In this document: in pieces, positions 1 through 8,126 of the stretch
Layout: the number at the start of each line of letters is the position of its first letter
Numbering within the stretch: position 1 is the first letter of the stretch
DNA from: Eggerthella timonensis
GTDB lineage: Bacteria > Actinomycetota > Coriobacteriia > Coriobacteriales > Eggerthellaceae
DNA: 64,000 bases
Direction of reading: 5' to 3'
NCBI RefSeq assembly: GCF_900184265.1
Contig: NZ_FXXA01000002.1
Span: 248,001 to 312,000 of the forward strand
The notes under the pieces: model-generated
What the model was told of the DNA's origin: nothing
What the model saw: the letters and a program-made list of their open reading frames with translations, nothing else
The model's database searches: none
Translations under genes and position numbers: made by a program

Positions 1-801
1 ACCGGCGGGTTCGGCCGCGACCTGGCGTTCCGCCAGGCGCAGGACCCGCGCCTCGACGACTCCGTCGACTGCACGAACCAGGAAGGCGCCACGGCCGAGA
101 GCCTGCGCGCCTCGGTGGCCGCCGGCGCGATGGCGGTGCACACCGACTGGATCCAGCTGCTGCCCTTCATGAGCCCCGACGAGCAGGGCTACGGCGTAGC
201 CGCGTTCTACACCGACGGCCAGGCCAGCTACGCGCCCACGCTGAACGTCGCCACCGGTAAGCGCATCGTCAACGAGCTGACCGACCGCAAGCGCTACGCC
301 GACGCCATTCTGGAGACCGGCCAGCCGTGCGTGCAGATCACGTGCAAGAAGGCGCTGTACGACGGCGGGACCGGTCTCGAGGGCGCCATCAAAGCCGGCA
401 TCACCACCGAATTTGCGTCCATCGAGGAGGCGGCCGAGCACTACGGCATGCCCGTCGACGCGGTGAAAGAGGAGATCGCCCGCTACAACACGTTCGTGGC
501 GAACAAGGTTGACGAAGACTTCAAGAAGCCCATCCCCGACGACGCGCAGCCCATCGACGAGGCCCCGTTCTACGGCGTGCGTCTGTGGCCGAAGGTGCAC
601 CACTGCATGGGCGGCGTGAAGACCGACCTCGAGTGCCGCGTCGTCGACATGGACCTGCAGGTCATCCCCGGCCTGTACGCGGCAGGCGAAGCGGTGGGCG
701 GCATCCACGGCGCGTGTCGCCTGGGTTCCTGCGCCACGGCCGACTGCCTGGTGAACGGCCGCATCGCCGGCCAAAACGCCGCTAAGGAGCAGACCGCCTA
801 G
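1..801 (+). CDS. FAD-dependent fumarate-reductase-like flavoprotein, C-terminal part (5' end outside window)
   Basis: The reading frame is open from the first base, so only the last 266 residues of a larger protein are visible. The end of the protein has the FAD-domain signature GLYAAGEAVGG followed by a conserved region with RLGSCATADCLVNGRIAG, as in fumarate reductase, urocanate reductase and 3-ketosteroid dehydrogenase-like flavoproteins. The segment VHHCMGG, about 65 residues before the end, sits where these enzymes have the active-site His-Met-Gly-Gly stretch. Such enzymes pass electrons through FAD to an unsaturated organic acceptor, often outside the membrane. The N-terminus, and hence any Tat signal or heme/FMN domain, is not visible, so the substrate cannot be named. 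Two hairpins follow the stop. Confidence 0.85.
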   Translation, partial: TGGFGRDLAFRQAQDPRLDDSVDCTNQEGATAESLRASVAAGAMAVHTDWIQLLPFMSPDEQGYGVAAFYTDGQASYAPTLNVATGKRIVNELTDRKRYADAILETGQPCVQITCKKALYDGGTGLEGAIKAGITTEFASIEEAAEHYGMPVDAVKEEIARYNTFVANKVDEDFKKPIPDDAQPIDEAPFYGVRLWPKVHHCMGGVKTDLECRVVDMDLQVIPGLYAAGEAVGGIHGACRLGSCATADCLVNGRIAGQNAAKEQTA

Positions 802-847
802 CGGCGTGGCGCGGCGGGCGCCCCCACCCCGCACGCCGCGCCACGCC

Positions 848-903
848 ATCGTCGGTCGAAAGCCTCGGTTTTGGCCGTAAAACCGAGGCTTTCGACCGAC
901 GAT
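848..903. repeat. Perfect intergenic palindrome, family B copy 1
   Basis: A 56-base inverted repeat with a six-base centre. Each arm carries GTCGGTCGAAAGCCTCGG followed by TTTT. The same arms recur at 11661-11712, and a diverged copy with the same layout is at 13802-13859. It lies 46 bases after the flavoprotein stop. It could act as a terminator for the upstream gene, but the repeated arm sequence points to a dispersed element. Confidence 0.85.
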
Positions 904-952
904 CCCTCTCCAACCAACCCGCGTCGCCCCGCCTCCCCCTCCCCGGCGGGGC

Positions 953-998
953 GACGACTGAGGCTCCGACTGCATCGGCGGCCGGAGCCTCAGTCGTC
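953..998 (+). terminator. Strong hairpin between the flavoprotein and the molybdoenzyme gene
   Basis: A 16-bp perfect stem (arm GACGACTGAGGCTCCG) with a 14-base loop. It is the second hairpin after the flavoprotein stop. There is no long T-run, so intrinsic termination is probable but not certain. The rest of the 320-base gap (802-1122) holds palindrome 848-903 and the unmapped promoter and leader of the next gene. Confidence 0.55.
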
Positions 999-1122
999 CA
1001 AATGGAGCGTTTCATGTGCCCAATTCTGGGCAGAACGGCATTCTTCTCCCCTCCATACTTGAAAGCGGTCCGCATCGGGGAAGCGCACGACAGGTGCGGA
1101 TGACAAGGACGATAGGAGGAGC

Positions 1123-3564
1123 ATGGACAAGAACAAGGAACATTCGCCCATCGAGTACGTGAAGGACGGCAAGCTCACGCGCCGGACGTTCGTGAAGGGA
1201 GCAGGCTGGATCACGGTCACCTCGGCCTTGGGATTCGGCGCCGTCGGTTGCTCGCCCGCCGGCGAGCAGCAAACCGACAAGAAGACGACGACGCCTGCCG
1301 ACCCGAACGAGGGCGTCACGTACGCGCACGCGTGCTGCAACCTCAACTGTACGTCGCACTGCCATCTGAAAGCCCACATCAAAGACGGCACTATCATCAC
1401 CGTCACGCCGGGCGACACGCCCGGGCGCGAGGACTACGCAAACGCCTGTCTGCGCGGCATGGCGCTCAGCCAGAAAACCCAGGACGAGAACGCGCGCGTG
1501 ATGTACCCGATGAAGCGCACGGGCGAGCGCGGGTCGGGCGAGTTCGAGCGCATCTCGTGGGATCAGGCGATGGACGAGATCGCGCAAAAGCTGAACGAGA
1601 CGAAGGACAAGCACGGCGAGCAGGCCGCCGGCTTCTACTCGTTCACCGGCAATTCGGGCAACCTCTCGATGAGCGCCCCCACCCGCTTCGCGGGCACGTT
1701 CGGCGGGACCGTCTTCGACATCGAGGGCATCATGGGCGACCAGGGCGCCAGCATGGGCATGATCCTCGCCTACGGCGTGAAGCGCGGCTCGCACGATACG
1801 CGCGACTACCTCAACTCGAACATGATCGTGCTGTGGGGCCGCAACGTGGCCGACACGCACACGTCCGAGTTCCGCTACCTCGTTGAAGCGCGCGAGAAGG
1901 GCGCGAAGATCGTCGTGGTGGACCCGCGCCTGTGCTCGTCGGCGACCATCGCCGATCAGTGGATTCCGCTCAAACCCCAAACCGACCCCGCGCTCGCGCT
2001 CGGCATGATGAACGTCATCATCGGCAACGACCTGCACGATAAGGAGTGGCTCGCCTCGTACAGCGTGGCCCCCTTCCTCGTCAAGGAGTCCGACGGCAGC
2101 TACCTCATGGACGGCGAAGACTGGATGGTGTGGGACACGGCCACCGACAGCGCCAAGAAGTACAACGAGGAAGGCGTCACGCCCGCGCTTTCGGGCACGT
2201 TCGACGCGAACGGCGAAGCGGTGCGCACGGCCTTCGACCGCCTGGTCGACGAGGTATCGAAGTACACGCTGCCCGTAACGGCCGAGATCACCGGCCTGTC
2301 CGAAGACGTCATCGAGACGTTCGCGCTGGAGTACGCCAACGCGAAGCCCGCCGGCATCCGCATGGGCCAGGGCATGCAGCGTGTGTGGAACTCGTTCTCG
2401 CCGTTCCGTACGGTTGCGACGCTCGCAGCCGTGACCGGATACGTGGGCGTCAAGGGCGGCGGGGCGTCGCATATGGGCGGCATCACAGCTGCTCAGCCGC
2501 ATCCCGAAATCGAGAAGCCTGCGCTCGGCAACCCCGATTGGTCGAACACCGGAGACAAAAAGGCCGCCATGGTCAGAACGTCCACCATGTACGACCAGAT
2601 CATGACAAAGGATCCGTACCCTCTCGACTTCCTGTGGTTCGCGAACTCGAACTTCGTTAACATGAGCCCCGATGCCAACAAGATCATCAACGAGGTACTC
2701 CCCAACGTTTCGACCATCGTGACGGTGGACCCCTACTGGACGTGGACGGCCAAGCAATCGGACTACGTGCTGCCCGCCTGCAATTACTGGGAGAAGTGGG
2801 ACATCGAAGACCGCACGCCGTGGGTCATCATCAGCAAGCCCTGCATCGCGCCAATGGGCGAGAGCAAGTCCGATGCGGAGATCATGTCGCTGCTTGCGAA
2901 GAAAGTGGGCCTCGAAAAGCTTTGGGACAAGTCCGACGAGGAATGGGTGCGCGGGTTCATCAACTACGACCACCCCGCCTGGGAGGGCTTCGATTTCGAC
3001 AAGGTGGCCGAAGAGGGCATCTTCGCCCGCGCGGACGCCATTTTCGATCCGCTGATCTTCCGACCCGACAACACGTTCCCCACGCCGTCGAAGCGCTTCC
3101 AGCTATACAACGAGGAACTCGTCCCGTTCGGCCAAGAGGTCCCCACGTACGAGCCGATGCTCGAGGACCCTTCAGGCGACCTCGGCCAGAAGTACCCGCT
3201 CGTGTACCTGCAATTCCACGACCGCCTGAACGTGCACTCGCAGCACATCCTCATCCCCGAGCTCAGCGTCGTGCAAAGCGAGCCGCTGCTTGAGATGAAC
3301 CCCGTGGATGCGAAGGCGCGCGGCATCGAGCACGGCGACGTCGTCTCCATCGCGAACGACCGAGGCTCCTGCAAGATGAAGGCGTTTTTGACCGAAGGCA
3401 TTCGCCCCGGCGCGGTGGCCACGGCAAGCGGCTGGACGCCCGAGCAGTTCATCGAGGGCAACTACCAGATGCTCACCCATTTCACGATCAACCCGACCGA
3501 AGAATTCATAGGCCAGACCAGTACCGCTTTCTATGATGTGTTGGTCGAAGTAGAGAAAGCGTAG
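1123..3564 (+). CDS. Tat-exported molybdopterin oxidoreductase, DMSO reductase family catalytic subunit
   Basis: The 813-residue protein begins with a twin-arginine signal (R20-R21, motif RRTFVK) followed by a hydrophobic stretch that ends near a Cys (GAVGC), so it may be exported folded and could be lipid-anchored. Cys71 or 72, Cys76, Cys80 and Cys109 form the usual N-terminal [4Fe-4S] site of the family (CCNLNCTSHC, then NACLRG). The body has the length and order of a bis-MGD enzyme, and the C-terminal MGD-binding domain starts near residue 690. An AGGAGG-type ribosome site precedes the ATG. The next gene, 8 bases on, is its ferredoxin partner. No NrfD or DmsC membrane anchor follows, so how quinol electrons reach it is unclear. 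The substrate cannot be read from sequence; DMSO, other S- or N-oxides or organic acceptors are all possible. Confidence 0.9.
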   Translation: MDKNKEHSPIEYVKDGKLTRRTFVKGAGWITVTSALGFGAVGCSPAGEQQTDKKTTTPADPNEGVTYAHACCNLNCTSHCHLKAHIKDGTIITVTPGDTPGREDYANACLRGMALSQKTQDENARVMYPMKRTGERGSGEFERISWDQAMDEIAQKLNETKDKHGEQAAGFYSFTGNSGNLSMSAPTRFAGTFGGTVFDIEGIMGDQGASMGMILAYGVKRGSHDTRDYLNSNMIVLWGRNVADTHTSEFRYLVEAREKGAKIVVVDPRLCSSATIADQWIPLKPQTDPALALGMMNVIIGNDLHDKEWLASYSVAPFLVKESDGSYLMDGEDWMVWDTATDSAKKYNEEGVTPALSGTFDANGEAVRTAFDRLVDEVSKYTLPVTAEITGLSEDVIETFALEYANAKPAGIRMGQGMQRVWNSFSPFRTVATLAAVTGYVGVKGGGASHMGGITAAQPHPEIEKPALGNPDWSNTGDKKAAMVRTSTMYDQIMTKDPYPLDFLWFANSNFVNMSPDANKIINEVLPNVSTIVTVDPYWTWTAKQSDYVLPACNYWEKWDIEDRTPWVIISKPCIAPMGESKSDAEIMSLLAKKVGLEKLWDKSDEEWVRGFINYDHPAWEGFDFDKVAEEGIFARADAIFDPLIFRPDNTFPTPSKRFQLYNEELVPFGQEVPTYEPMLEDPSGDLGQKYPLVYLQFHDRLNVHSQHILIPELSVVQSEPLLEMNPVDAKARGIEHGDVVSIANDRGSCKMKAFLTEGIRPGAVATASGWTPEQFIEGNYQMLTHFTINPTEEFIGQTSTAFYDVLVEVEKA

Positions 3565-3572
3565 GTGGAACC

Positions 3573-4145
3573 ATGGCTGACAACATCCAATACGGCATGG
3601 TCATCGACACGACGCGGTGCATGGGCTGCCAAACCTGCGTGGTAAGCTGCAAAGTCTCGAACCGCACGCCCGAAGGACTGTACTGGGGCCGCGTGCGCAG
3701 CCGCGACGGCGAGATCCCCTACCAGGCCACGGGCACCTTCCCCGATGCGAAGCTGGCGTTCAGGCCCGAGCTGTGCAACCATTGCGCTTCGCCCGCATGC
3801 TTCGCCAAATGCCCGGCCGGCGCCATCGTGAAGCGCGAGGAGGACGGCGCGGTAATCGTCGACGAGGAAGCCTGCATCGGATGCGGCACGTGCGCCATCG
3901 CCTGCCCGTACGAGATTCCCCAGATCGACGAGGCGGCCAAAAAAGCGTCGAAGTGCAACCTGTGCTACGAACGCGCGGCTGTCGGCGAGCAGCCCTGGTG
4001 CGTGCTGTCGTGCCCCGGCAAGGCGCGCATCTTCGGCGACCTCAACGACCCGCAAAGCGACGCGGCGAAGTACCTCGCCGAAAAGAAGGCCGTCCCCTTC
4101 CACGAGGAATACGGAACCGGCCCCTCGGTGTACTACGTGCAATAG
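3573..4145 (+). CDS. Four-cluster [4Fe-4S] ferredoxin subunit, DmsB/NrfC type
   Basis: The 190-residue protein carries four cysteine groups in the order typical of DmsB: CMGCQTCVVSCK, then CNHC...CFAKCP, then CIGCGTCAIACP, then CNLC...CVLSCP. These would hold four [4Fe-4S] clusters that carry electrons to the catalytic subunit just upstream. There is no signal peptide of its own, as expected if it is exported by riding on the Tat signal of its partner. The ATG is 8 bases after the previous stop, with a GTGGA ribosome site inside the gap, so the pair is one operon. A hairpin at 4169-4192 ends the unit. Confidence 0.92.
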   Translation: MADNIQYGMVIDTTRCMGCQTCVVSCKVSNRTPEGLYWGRVRSRDGEIPYQATGTFPDAKLAFRPELCNHCASPACFAKCPAGAIVKREEDGAVIVDEEACIGCGTCAIACPYEIPQIDEAAKKASKCNLCYERAAVGEQPWCVLSCPGKARIFGDLNDPQSDAAKYLAEKKAVPFHEEYGTGPSVYYVQ

Positions 4146-4168
4146 CGCTCTTTTCGGCATCCCTCCCC

Positions 4169-4192
4169 GGAAGCCCGCCTCGGCGGGCTTCC
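4169..4192 (+). terminator. Hairpin ending the molybdoenzyme operon
   Basis: The stem GGAAGCCCGCC pairs with GGCGGGCTTCC around a two-base loop, 23 bases after the ferredoxin stop. The following bases are only partly T-rich. Confidence 0.65.
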
Positions 4193-4202
4193 TGCTATTG
4201 AG

Positions 4203-4273
4203 GGGTGAGACAAAGGGACGGGGTAATCGTCTCATTAGAAATGAGACGATTACCCCGTCCCTTTGTCTCACCC
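4203..4273. repeat. Perfect palindrome, family A copy 1 (34-bp arms, 3-base loop)
   Basis: Each arm reads TGAGACAAAGGGACGGGG and then TAATCGTCTCA. An arm itself starts with TGAGAC and ends with GTCTCA, so the inverted ends are nested. It lies between two convergent genes (ferredoxin subunit and MFS carrier). Related copies are at 23039, 27092, 30043 and, as a single arm, 33144. It could serve as a bidirectional terminator or be a REP-like mobile repeat. Confidence 0.9.
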
Positions 4274-4281
4274 TTGTCTCG

Positions 4282-5541
4282 CTAGAAGCGCACCGCTTTG
4301 CTGGCGGCGAGCAGGGCAAGGGCGCTTGCGGCCATGAAGACGGCCTGCCCGACGAACACGAGCTCGGGAGCCGCGGCAACAACGAACAGCCATCCGAACA
4401 ACGTCGAGGCGCACGCGATACCCAGATCGACGACGTTTTGTTGAACGGCGAGCGCCGACGCCCGGAAGCGCTCGTCCACGCGCGCCGATATCGTAGACAG
4501 CACGACGATCGTCGAACCCGACGATCCCATGCCCGCTGCAAAGCCCGCCGCCAACAGCACGAGCGGAACGGCTTGCGCGAACGCGATCAGACCGATGCCC
4601 GCGCCCATGCAACCGAGCGTAACTGCCAGCAGCACACGTCGATTGCACCTGTCCGCAACCCACCCGGCAAGCGGATTGGCGATGAGGCCGCCAAGGCTGA
4701 AGCAGGAGAAGAACAGCCCTGCGTTGATGGGGATGGCAGCTCCTTCGACGAACGTCACGACGAAGTTCATCGACAGGCCGTACCCCAGCGCGACAACCGC
4801 CGTCACGCACAGCAGCACCACAAGAGTTCGCTGCCCTGAGGCGAACGCCATGCGCAACGTTCTCGCCGTCCCCATACGTTGCCGTTCGCGAGCGGCACGG
4901 GCAGGGCGTTCTTCCGCGTCGTCGCGTGCGCTTCCGCCTGCGCCGTCACCCGCTGGCGCGAAGCAAAACGACAGGAAGAACGCCGCCACGGCGAAGCCCG
5001 CCAACACCATGAAACAGGCAGCGTACCCCCGTTCGTTCACCAACATCAACGCAACAAGCGGGCCGAACAGGAGCGATGCCGCCGTGGCGAACCGATAGGA
5101 GCCGATGAACAGACCTTCCTTGCCCGTAGGCGCGATGGAGGCTACGGCCGCGACCGCGCATGGCCAGAACGCCGAAAGCCCCACGGCTTGAATGCAACGT
5201 ATGAGCAGCAACTGCCAAAATGTCGTGCAGAAAATCAGCAGCACGCTGGACACGACGAACGAGCCAGCCCCAACAACCATGACGAAACGGGTACCGCGAC
5301 GGTCGGCCAGCGGGCCGAAATAGAACCGCATGACGACGGCTACCAGGAGGAACACCGTCCCTTGTAGGCCTGCTTCCACCATCGTCGCGCCCATGTCCAG
5401 CGCGTACGCCGGCAACAACGTCATCAGAATGTTGTTGCACCCATACATGAAGAAGCCTGCAAACGAAAGCCCCGCCAGCGGCGCAATTCCCTTCAGTGCG
5501 AGCTTGCGCTCTTGTGCGTGCGACTGTTCCGTTATCGACAT
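4282..5541 (-). CDS. MFS transporter (12 membrane helices)
   Basis: A 419-residue integral membrane protein of the major facilitator superfamily. The loop after helix 2 has the DRRGTR form of the family motif (PLADRRGTRFV). A charged loop of about 35 residues separates the two halves, and helix-rich halves flank it. The chosen ATG at 5541 has a GGAGGG site about ten bases upstream; an in-frame ATG at 5589 has no comparable site and would read through a TATACT promoter-like box at 5572-5577. It is transcribed in the same direction as, and just downstream of, a Crp/Fnr regulator, which may control it. The substrate is unknown. Confidence 0.88.
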   Translation of the reverse strand: MSITEQSHAQERKLALKGIAPLAGLSFAGFFMYGCNNILMTLLPAYALDMGATMVEAGLQGTVFLLVAVVMRFYFGPLADRRGTRFVMVVGAGSFVVSSVLLIFCTTFWQLLLIRCIQAVGLSAFWPCAVAAVASIAPTGKEGLFIGSYRFATAASLLFGPLVALMLVNERGYAACFMVLAGFAVAAFFLSFCFAPAGDGAGGSARDDAEERPARAARERQRMGTARTLRMAFASGQRTLVVLLCVTAVVALGYGLSMNFVVTFVEGAAIPINAGLFFSCFSLGGLIANPLAGWVADRCNRRVLLAVTLGCMGAGIGLIAFAQAVPLVLLAAGFAAGMGSSGSTIVVLSTISARVDERFRASALAVQQNVVDLGIACASTLFGWLFVVAAAPELVFVGQAVFMAASALALLAASKAVRF

Positions 5542-5631
5542 CCCCCGACACCCTCCTACACTCTTGACCAGAGTATATCCGTAGGGCATCGGCCAGTCTG
5601 ACCAATATTGTGCACAAGCAGTAAGACGCCG

Positions 5632-6348
5632 CTACTCGCCCGATTCGAGCATCGTGACCTTCTCCAGACGGTCCATATCGAGTATCTCGATGCTGTTGCG
5701 CCGTTTCGCCACGATCCCCTGCTCTTGAAGGCGCGAGATCGACGACGTGACGGAATTCCTGCTGATGCCGAGGATGTTCGCCAGATCGCTGTTGTTGTAC
5801 TTCACGATGATGCGTGGCTCGGTGTGGGGCGAAGCGGCTGCTCGTGCGCTCAGCTCGTCGCGCCCAAGGCTCAACAGCAACATAGGTACGCGCTGCGCGG
5901 TGGCGTAGAATGCCGAGGAAACCGATTCGTTCGTCAGCACCGATATGAGGTTGTACAGGTATTTCACCACCATGTCAGCGAAATCGGGACACGTGTGGAG
6001 CGCCTTGAAGAACGACTCCTTCGGAATGGCGATGAGCTCGCTGTCGGCGCACGCGCTCGCGGTGGCGATGGGCATGCAAGCATCGCTCAAGATCTGAAAG
6101 CCGAAGAAGTCTCCCTTCTTGCAGAAATAGAGCGTTTTCTTGCGCCCGTCGCGTTCGAGTTTGTATATCTCGACCATGCCCTCCACCACGAAATGGGCGC
6201 TCTTATGAGGCTCTTCTCCCCATCCGAACAAAACGCCCTTCGGCACGTGGCGCACATGATAATCGACGCCCGCCTCCTCGAGCATGCGCACAAGCTCGTC
6301 CTTGGCCGGAAGCTCCGACGCGATGTCTCCCTTGTCAGGCCAGAACAT
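5632..6348 (-). CDS. Crp/Fnr-family transcriptional regulator
   Basis: The 238-residue protein has an N-terminal cyclic-nucleotide-binding-like beta barrel (about 35-130), a dimer helix, and a C-terminal winged helix with the recognition region NNSDLANILGISRNSVTSSI near residues 185-205. It lacks the N-terminal Cys cluster of true FNR, so direct oxygen sensing by [4Fe-4S] is unlikely; the effector may be another small molecule. An AGGGG ribosome site precedes the ATG. The 90-base gap to the MFS gene downstream holds a TATACT box and could contain its own target site. Inference: local regulator of the carrier. Confidence 0.9.
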   Translation of the reverse strand: MFWPDKGDIASELPAKDELVRMLEEAGVDYHVRHVPKGVLFGWGEEPHKSAHFVVEGMVEIYKLERDGRKKTLYFCKKGDFFGFQILSDACMPIATASACADSELIAIPKESFFKALHTCPDFADMVVKYLYNLISVLTNESVSSAFYATAQRVPMLLLSLGRDELSARAAASPHTEPRIIVKYNNSDLANILGISRNSVTSSISRLQEQGIVAKRRNSIEILDMDRLEKVTMLESGE

Positions 6349-6512
6349 GGCGACACCCCTGCAATCGTACGTGCTTCATGATTTCCCCACCCGTCAAACG
6401 ATGAACATTCCCCCGCTCAAAGCATAGCACAGCGCGCTCGGAGGCACGTGAAGGAAACGCCCGGCGCGCATAGCGGACCGAGCGTTTCGAGTTGACGTGA
6501 GGAAAAGGTCGC

Positions 6513-8126
6513 CTACCGCGCGAACACCGTCTCCCCGCCGACGATGGTGGCCACCACCGACGCTTCGGCGATTTCGTGGAGGTCGTTCACGGCGAAGAGA
6601 TTGCGGTCGATGACCACGATATCGGCCAGCTTGCCTGGTTCGAGCGTGCCCAGCTCGTGGTCGAAGCTCTCGACCCAGGCCGAGCCCTGCGTCATGCACT
6701 GGAGCGCCTCGCCCAGGGCGAGCGCGTACTCGCGATGGAAGCCCTCGGCAGGTTGGCCGTCGGGCATGCAGCGGGCCACGGCCGCGTACAGCACCTGCAG
6801 CGGCAGCACCATGGGCGCCGCCGGGAAATCGGTGGACAGCCCCAGGGGCACGCCCGCGTCGCGTACCGTGCGGAAACGCCAGCAGCGCGACGCGCGGTCG
6901 GCGCCGATGCACACGTCGTAGAATCCGGTGGACGAACCGAACGTGGCATGGAGCGGCTGCACGCTAGCGCCTACGCCGAGGGCAGCCATGCGCTCGATGT
7001 CCTCGTCCGTGATCGTCTCGATGTGCTCGAGGCAGTGATGCAGCTCCTTGCGGCCGTTCGCGGCCTGGGCCTCCTCGTGCGCATCGAGTGCCAGCCGTGC
7101 CGACGCGTCGCCGATACAGTGGACGCGCACGGGCAACCCCGCGGCATCGGCCGCGCGCACGAGCCGCTTGAACTCGTCGGGCGGCAGATTCGTCTCGCCG
7201 CGCAGGTCGGAGCCCTCGTACGGTTCCAGCATGAACGCGGTGTGCGCCTCGATCACGCCGTCGAGCACCTGCTTCACGCCGCCCACGCGCAAGCGGGTGC
7301 CGCGCAGCTGGGCGCGCAGGTCCAGCGCCTCGGGAATTTCCAGCAGCGACGGGAAGAACGTGATGCGGCAGGTGAGGTCGCCGTCCTGCTCGATCTCGCG
7401 GTACGTGTCGTAGATGTCGTCGTTGGACAAGTCGCGCGGGAACATGTCGCCCACCGCCGTGATGCCCAGCTCGCGGAACACGTCTAGCAGGCGTAGGATG
7501 GAGCCCTTGAGCCCCTTCACCTGCAACGCCAGGTCGGACACCATCGTGGAAGCCGGCTGACCCAGCAGCAGCCCCACGGGGCGGCCGCTTTCGTCGTGCA
7601 CGATCTCGCCGCCCTCGGGCTGCGGCGTTTCAGCCGTGATGCCCGCCTTCGCCAGCGCCGCGCCGTTCACCCACACCGCATGGTGATCGAAGCTGCTCAG
7701 GCAAATGGGCTGGTCGGGCGCGAAGCAATCGAGCGAGTCGCGCGTGGGGGCCGCATGGTCGTCCCAGATGGCCGTGTCCCAGCCCAGGCCGTACACCCAC
7801 TCGTTGTCGGGATGCGCCTCGCAGAAAGCGCGCACGCGTTCGGCGCACTCCTGCTCGCTCGTGCAGCCCATGAGGTTCACGCAGAAGTCGGGGTCGTCGT
7901 AGGCCGCGGCCGACGCGAAGTGCACGTGCGAGTCGTTGAAACCGGGGGCAATCAACCGGTCGCCGTAGTCCTCCACCTCGGTGTCGGGGCCGGCCAACGC
8001 CATGACCTCGTCTTTCGGCCCGACAGCCAGCACGCGGTCGCCCGCGATGGCCACGCCGCCCGCGAAGGGCTCCAGAGTGTTGCCCGTGAACACCGCCTCG
8101 GACAGCAGAATGCGATCGGCAACCAT
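6513..8126 (-). CDS. YtcJ-type metal-dependent amidohydrolase (amidohydrolase 3 family)
   Basis: The 537-residue length and domain order match YtcJ-like amidohydrolases: a small beta domain, then a TIM barrel whose first metal pair is H67 and H69 (GFNDSHVHF), with later metal residues in RVHCIGD and CLEHIE, and a C-terminal beta domain ending in a GxxAD region (GKLADIVV). It would hydrolyse an amide or similar bond in the cytoplasm. Its ATG overlaps the stop of the MFS gene by one base (TAATG), so the two are translationally coupled and very likely act on the same compound: import, then hydrolysis. The substrate is not known. Confidence 0.9.
   Translation of the reverse strand: MVADRILLSEAVFTGNTLEPFAGGVAIAGDRVLAVGPKDEVMALAGPDTEVEDYGDRLIAPGFNDSHVHFASAAAYDDPDFCVNLMGCTSEQECAERVRAFCEAHPDNEWVYGLGWDTAIWDDHAAPTRDSLDCFAPDQPICLSSFDHHAVWVNGAALAKAGITAETPQPEGGEIVHDESGRPVGLLLGQPASTMVSDLALQVKGLKGSILRLLDVFRELGITAVGDMFPRDLSNDDIYDTYREIEQDGDLTCRITFFPSLLEIPEALDLRAQLRGTRLRVGGVKQVLDGVIEAHTAFMLEPYEGSDLRGETNLPPDEFKRLVRAADAAGLPVRVHCIGDASARLALDAHEEAQAANGRKELHHCLEHIETITDEDIERMAALGVGASVQPLHATFGSSTGFYDVCIGADRASRCWRFRTVRDAGVPLGLSTDFPAAPMVLPLQVLYAAVARCMPDGQPAEGFHREYALALGEALQCMTQGSAWVESFDHELGTLEPGKLADIVVIDRNLFAVNDLHEIAEASVVATIVGGETVFAR

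Noticed and set aside
851-900. A recurring peptide KASV..KPRLSTD in two short frames
   Set aside because: Translation of the family B palindrome, not evidence of a gene, except that it may be the real N-terminus of the MFS protein at 10366-11745.
1012-2973. A 653-codon open frame antisense to the molybdoenzyme gene
   Set aside because: High GC removes stops from the opposite strand; it has no domain, is Arg/His/Val-biased, and the sense gene is certain. The same applies to long frames opposite or beside other genes at 16308-18530, 27807-29945, 45418-47688 and 47519-49765.
5591-5610. A Crp/Fnr operator upstream of the MFS gene at 4282-5541
   Set aside because: There is a weak GGCCAGTCTGACC inverted repeat, but it does not match the usual TTGAT..ATCAA or TGTGA..TCACA forms and its distance to the -10 box is not typical.
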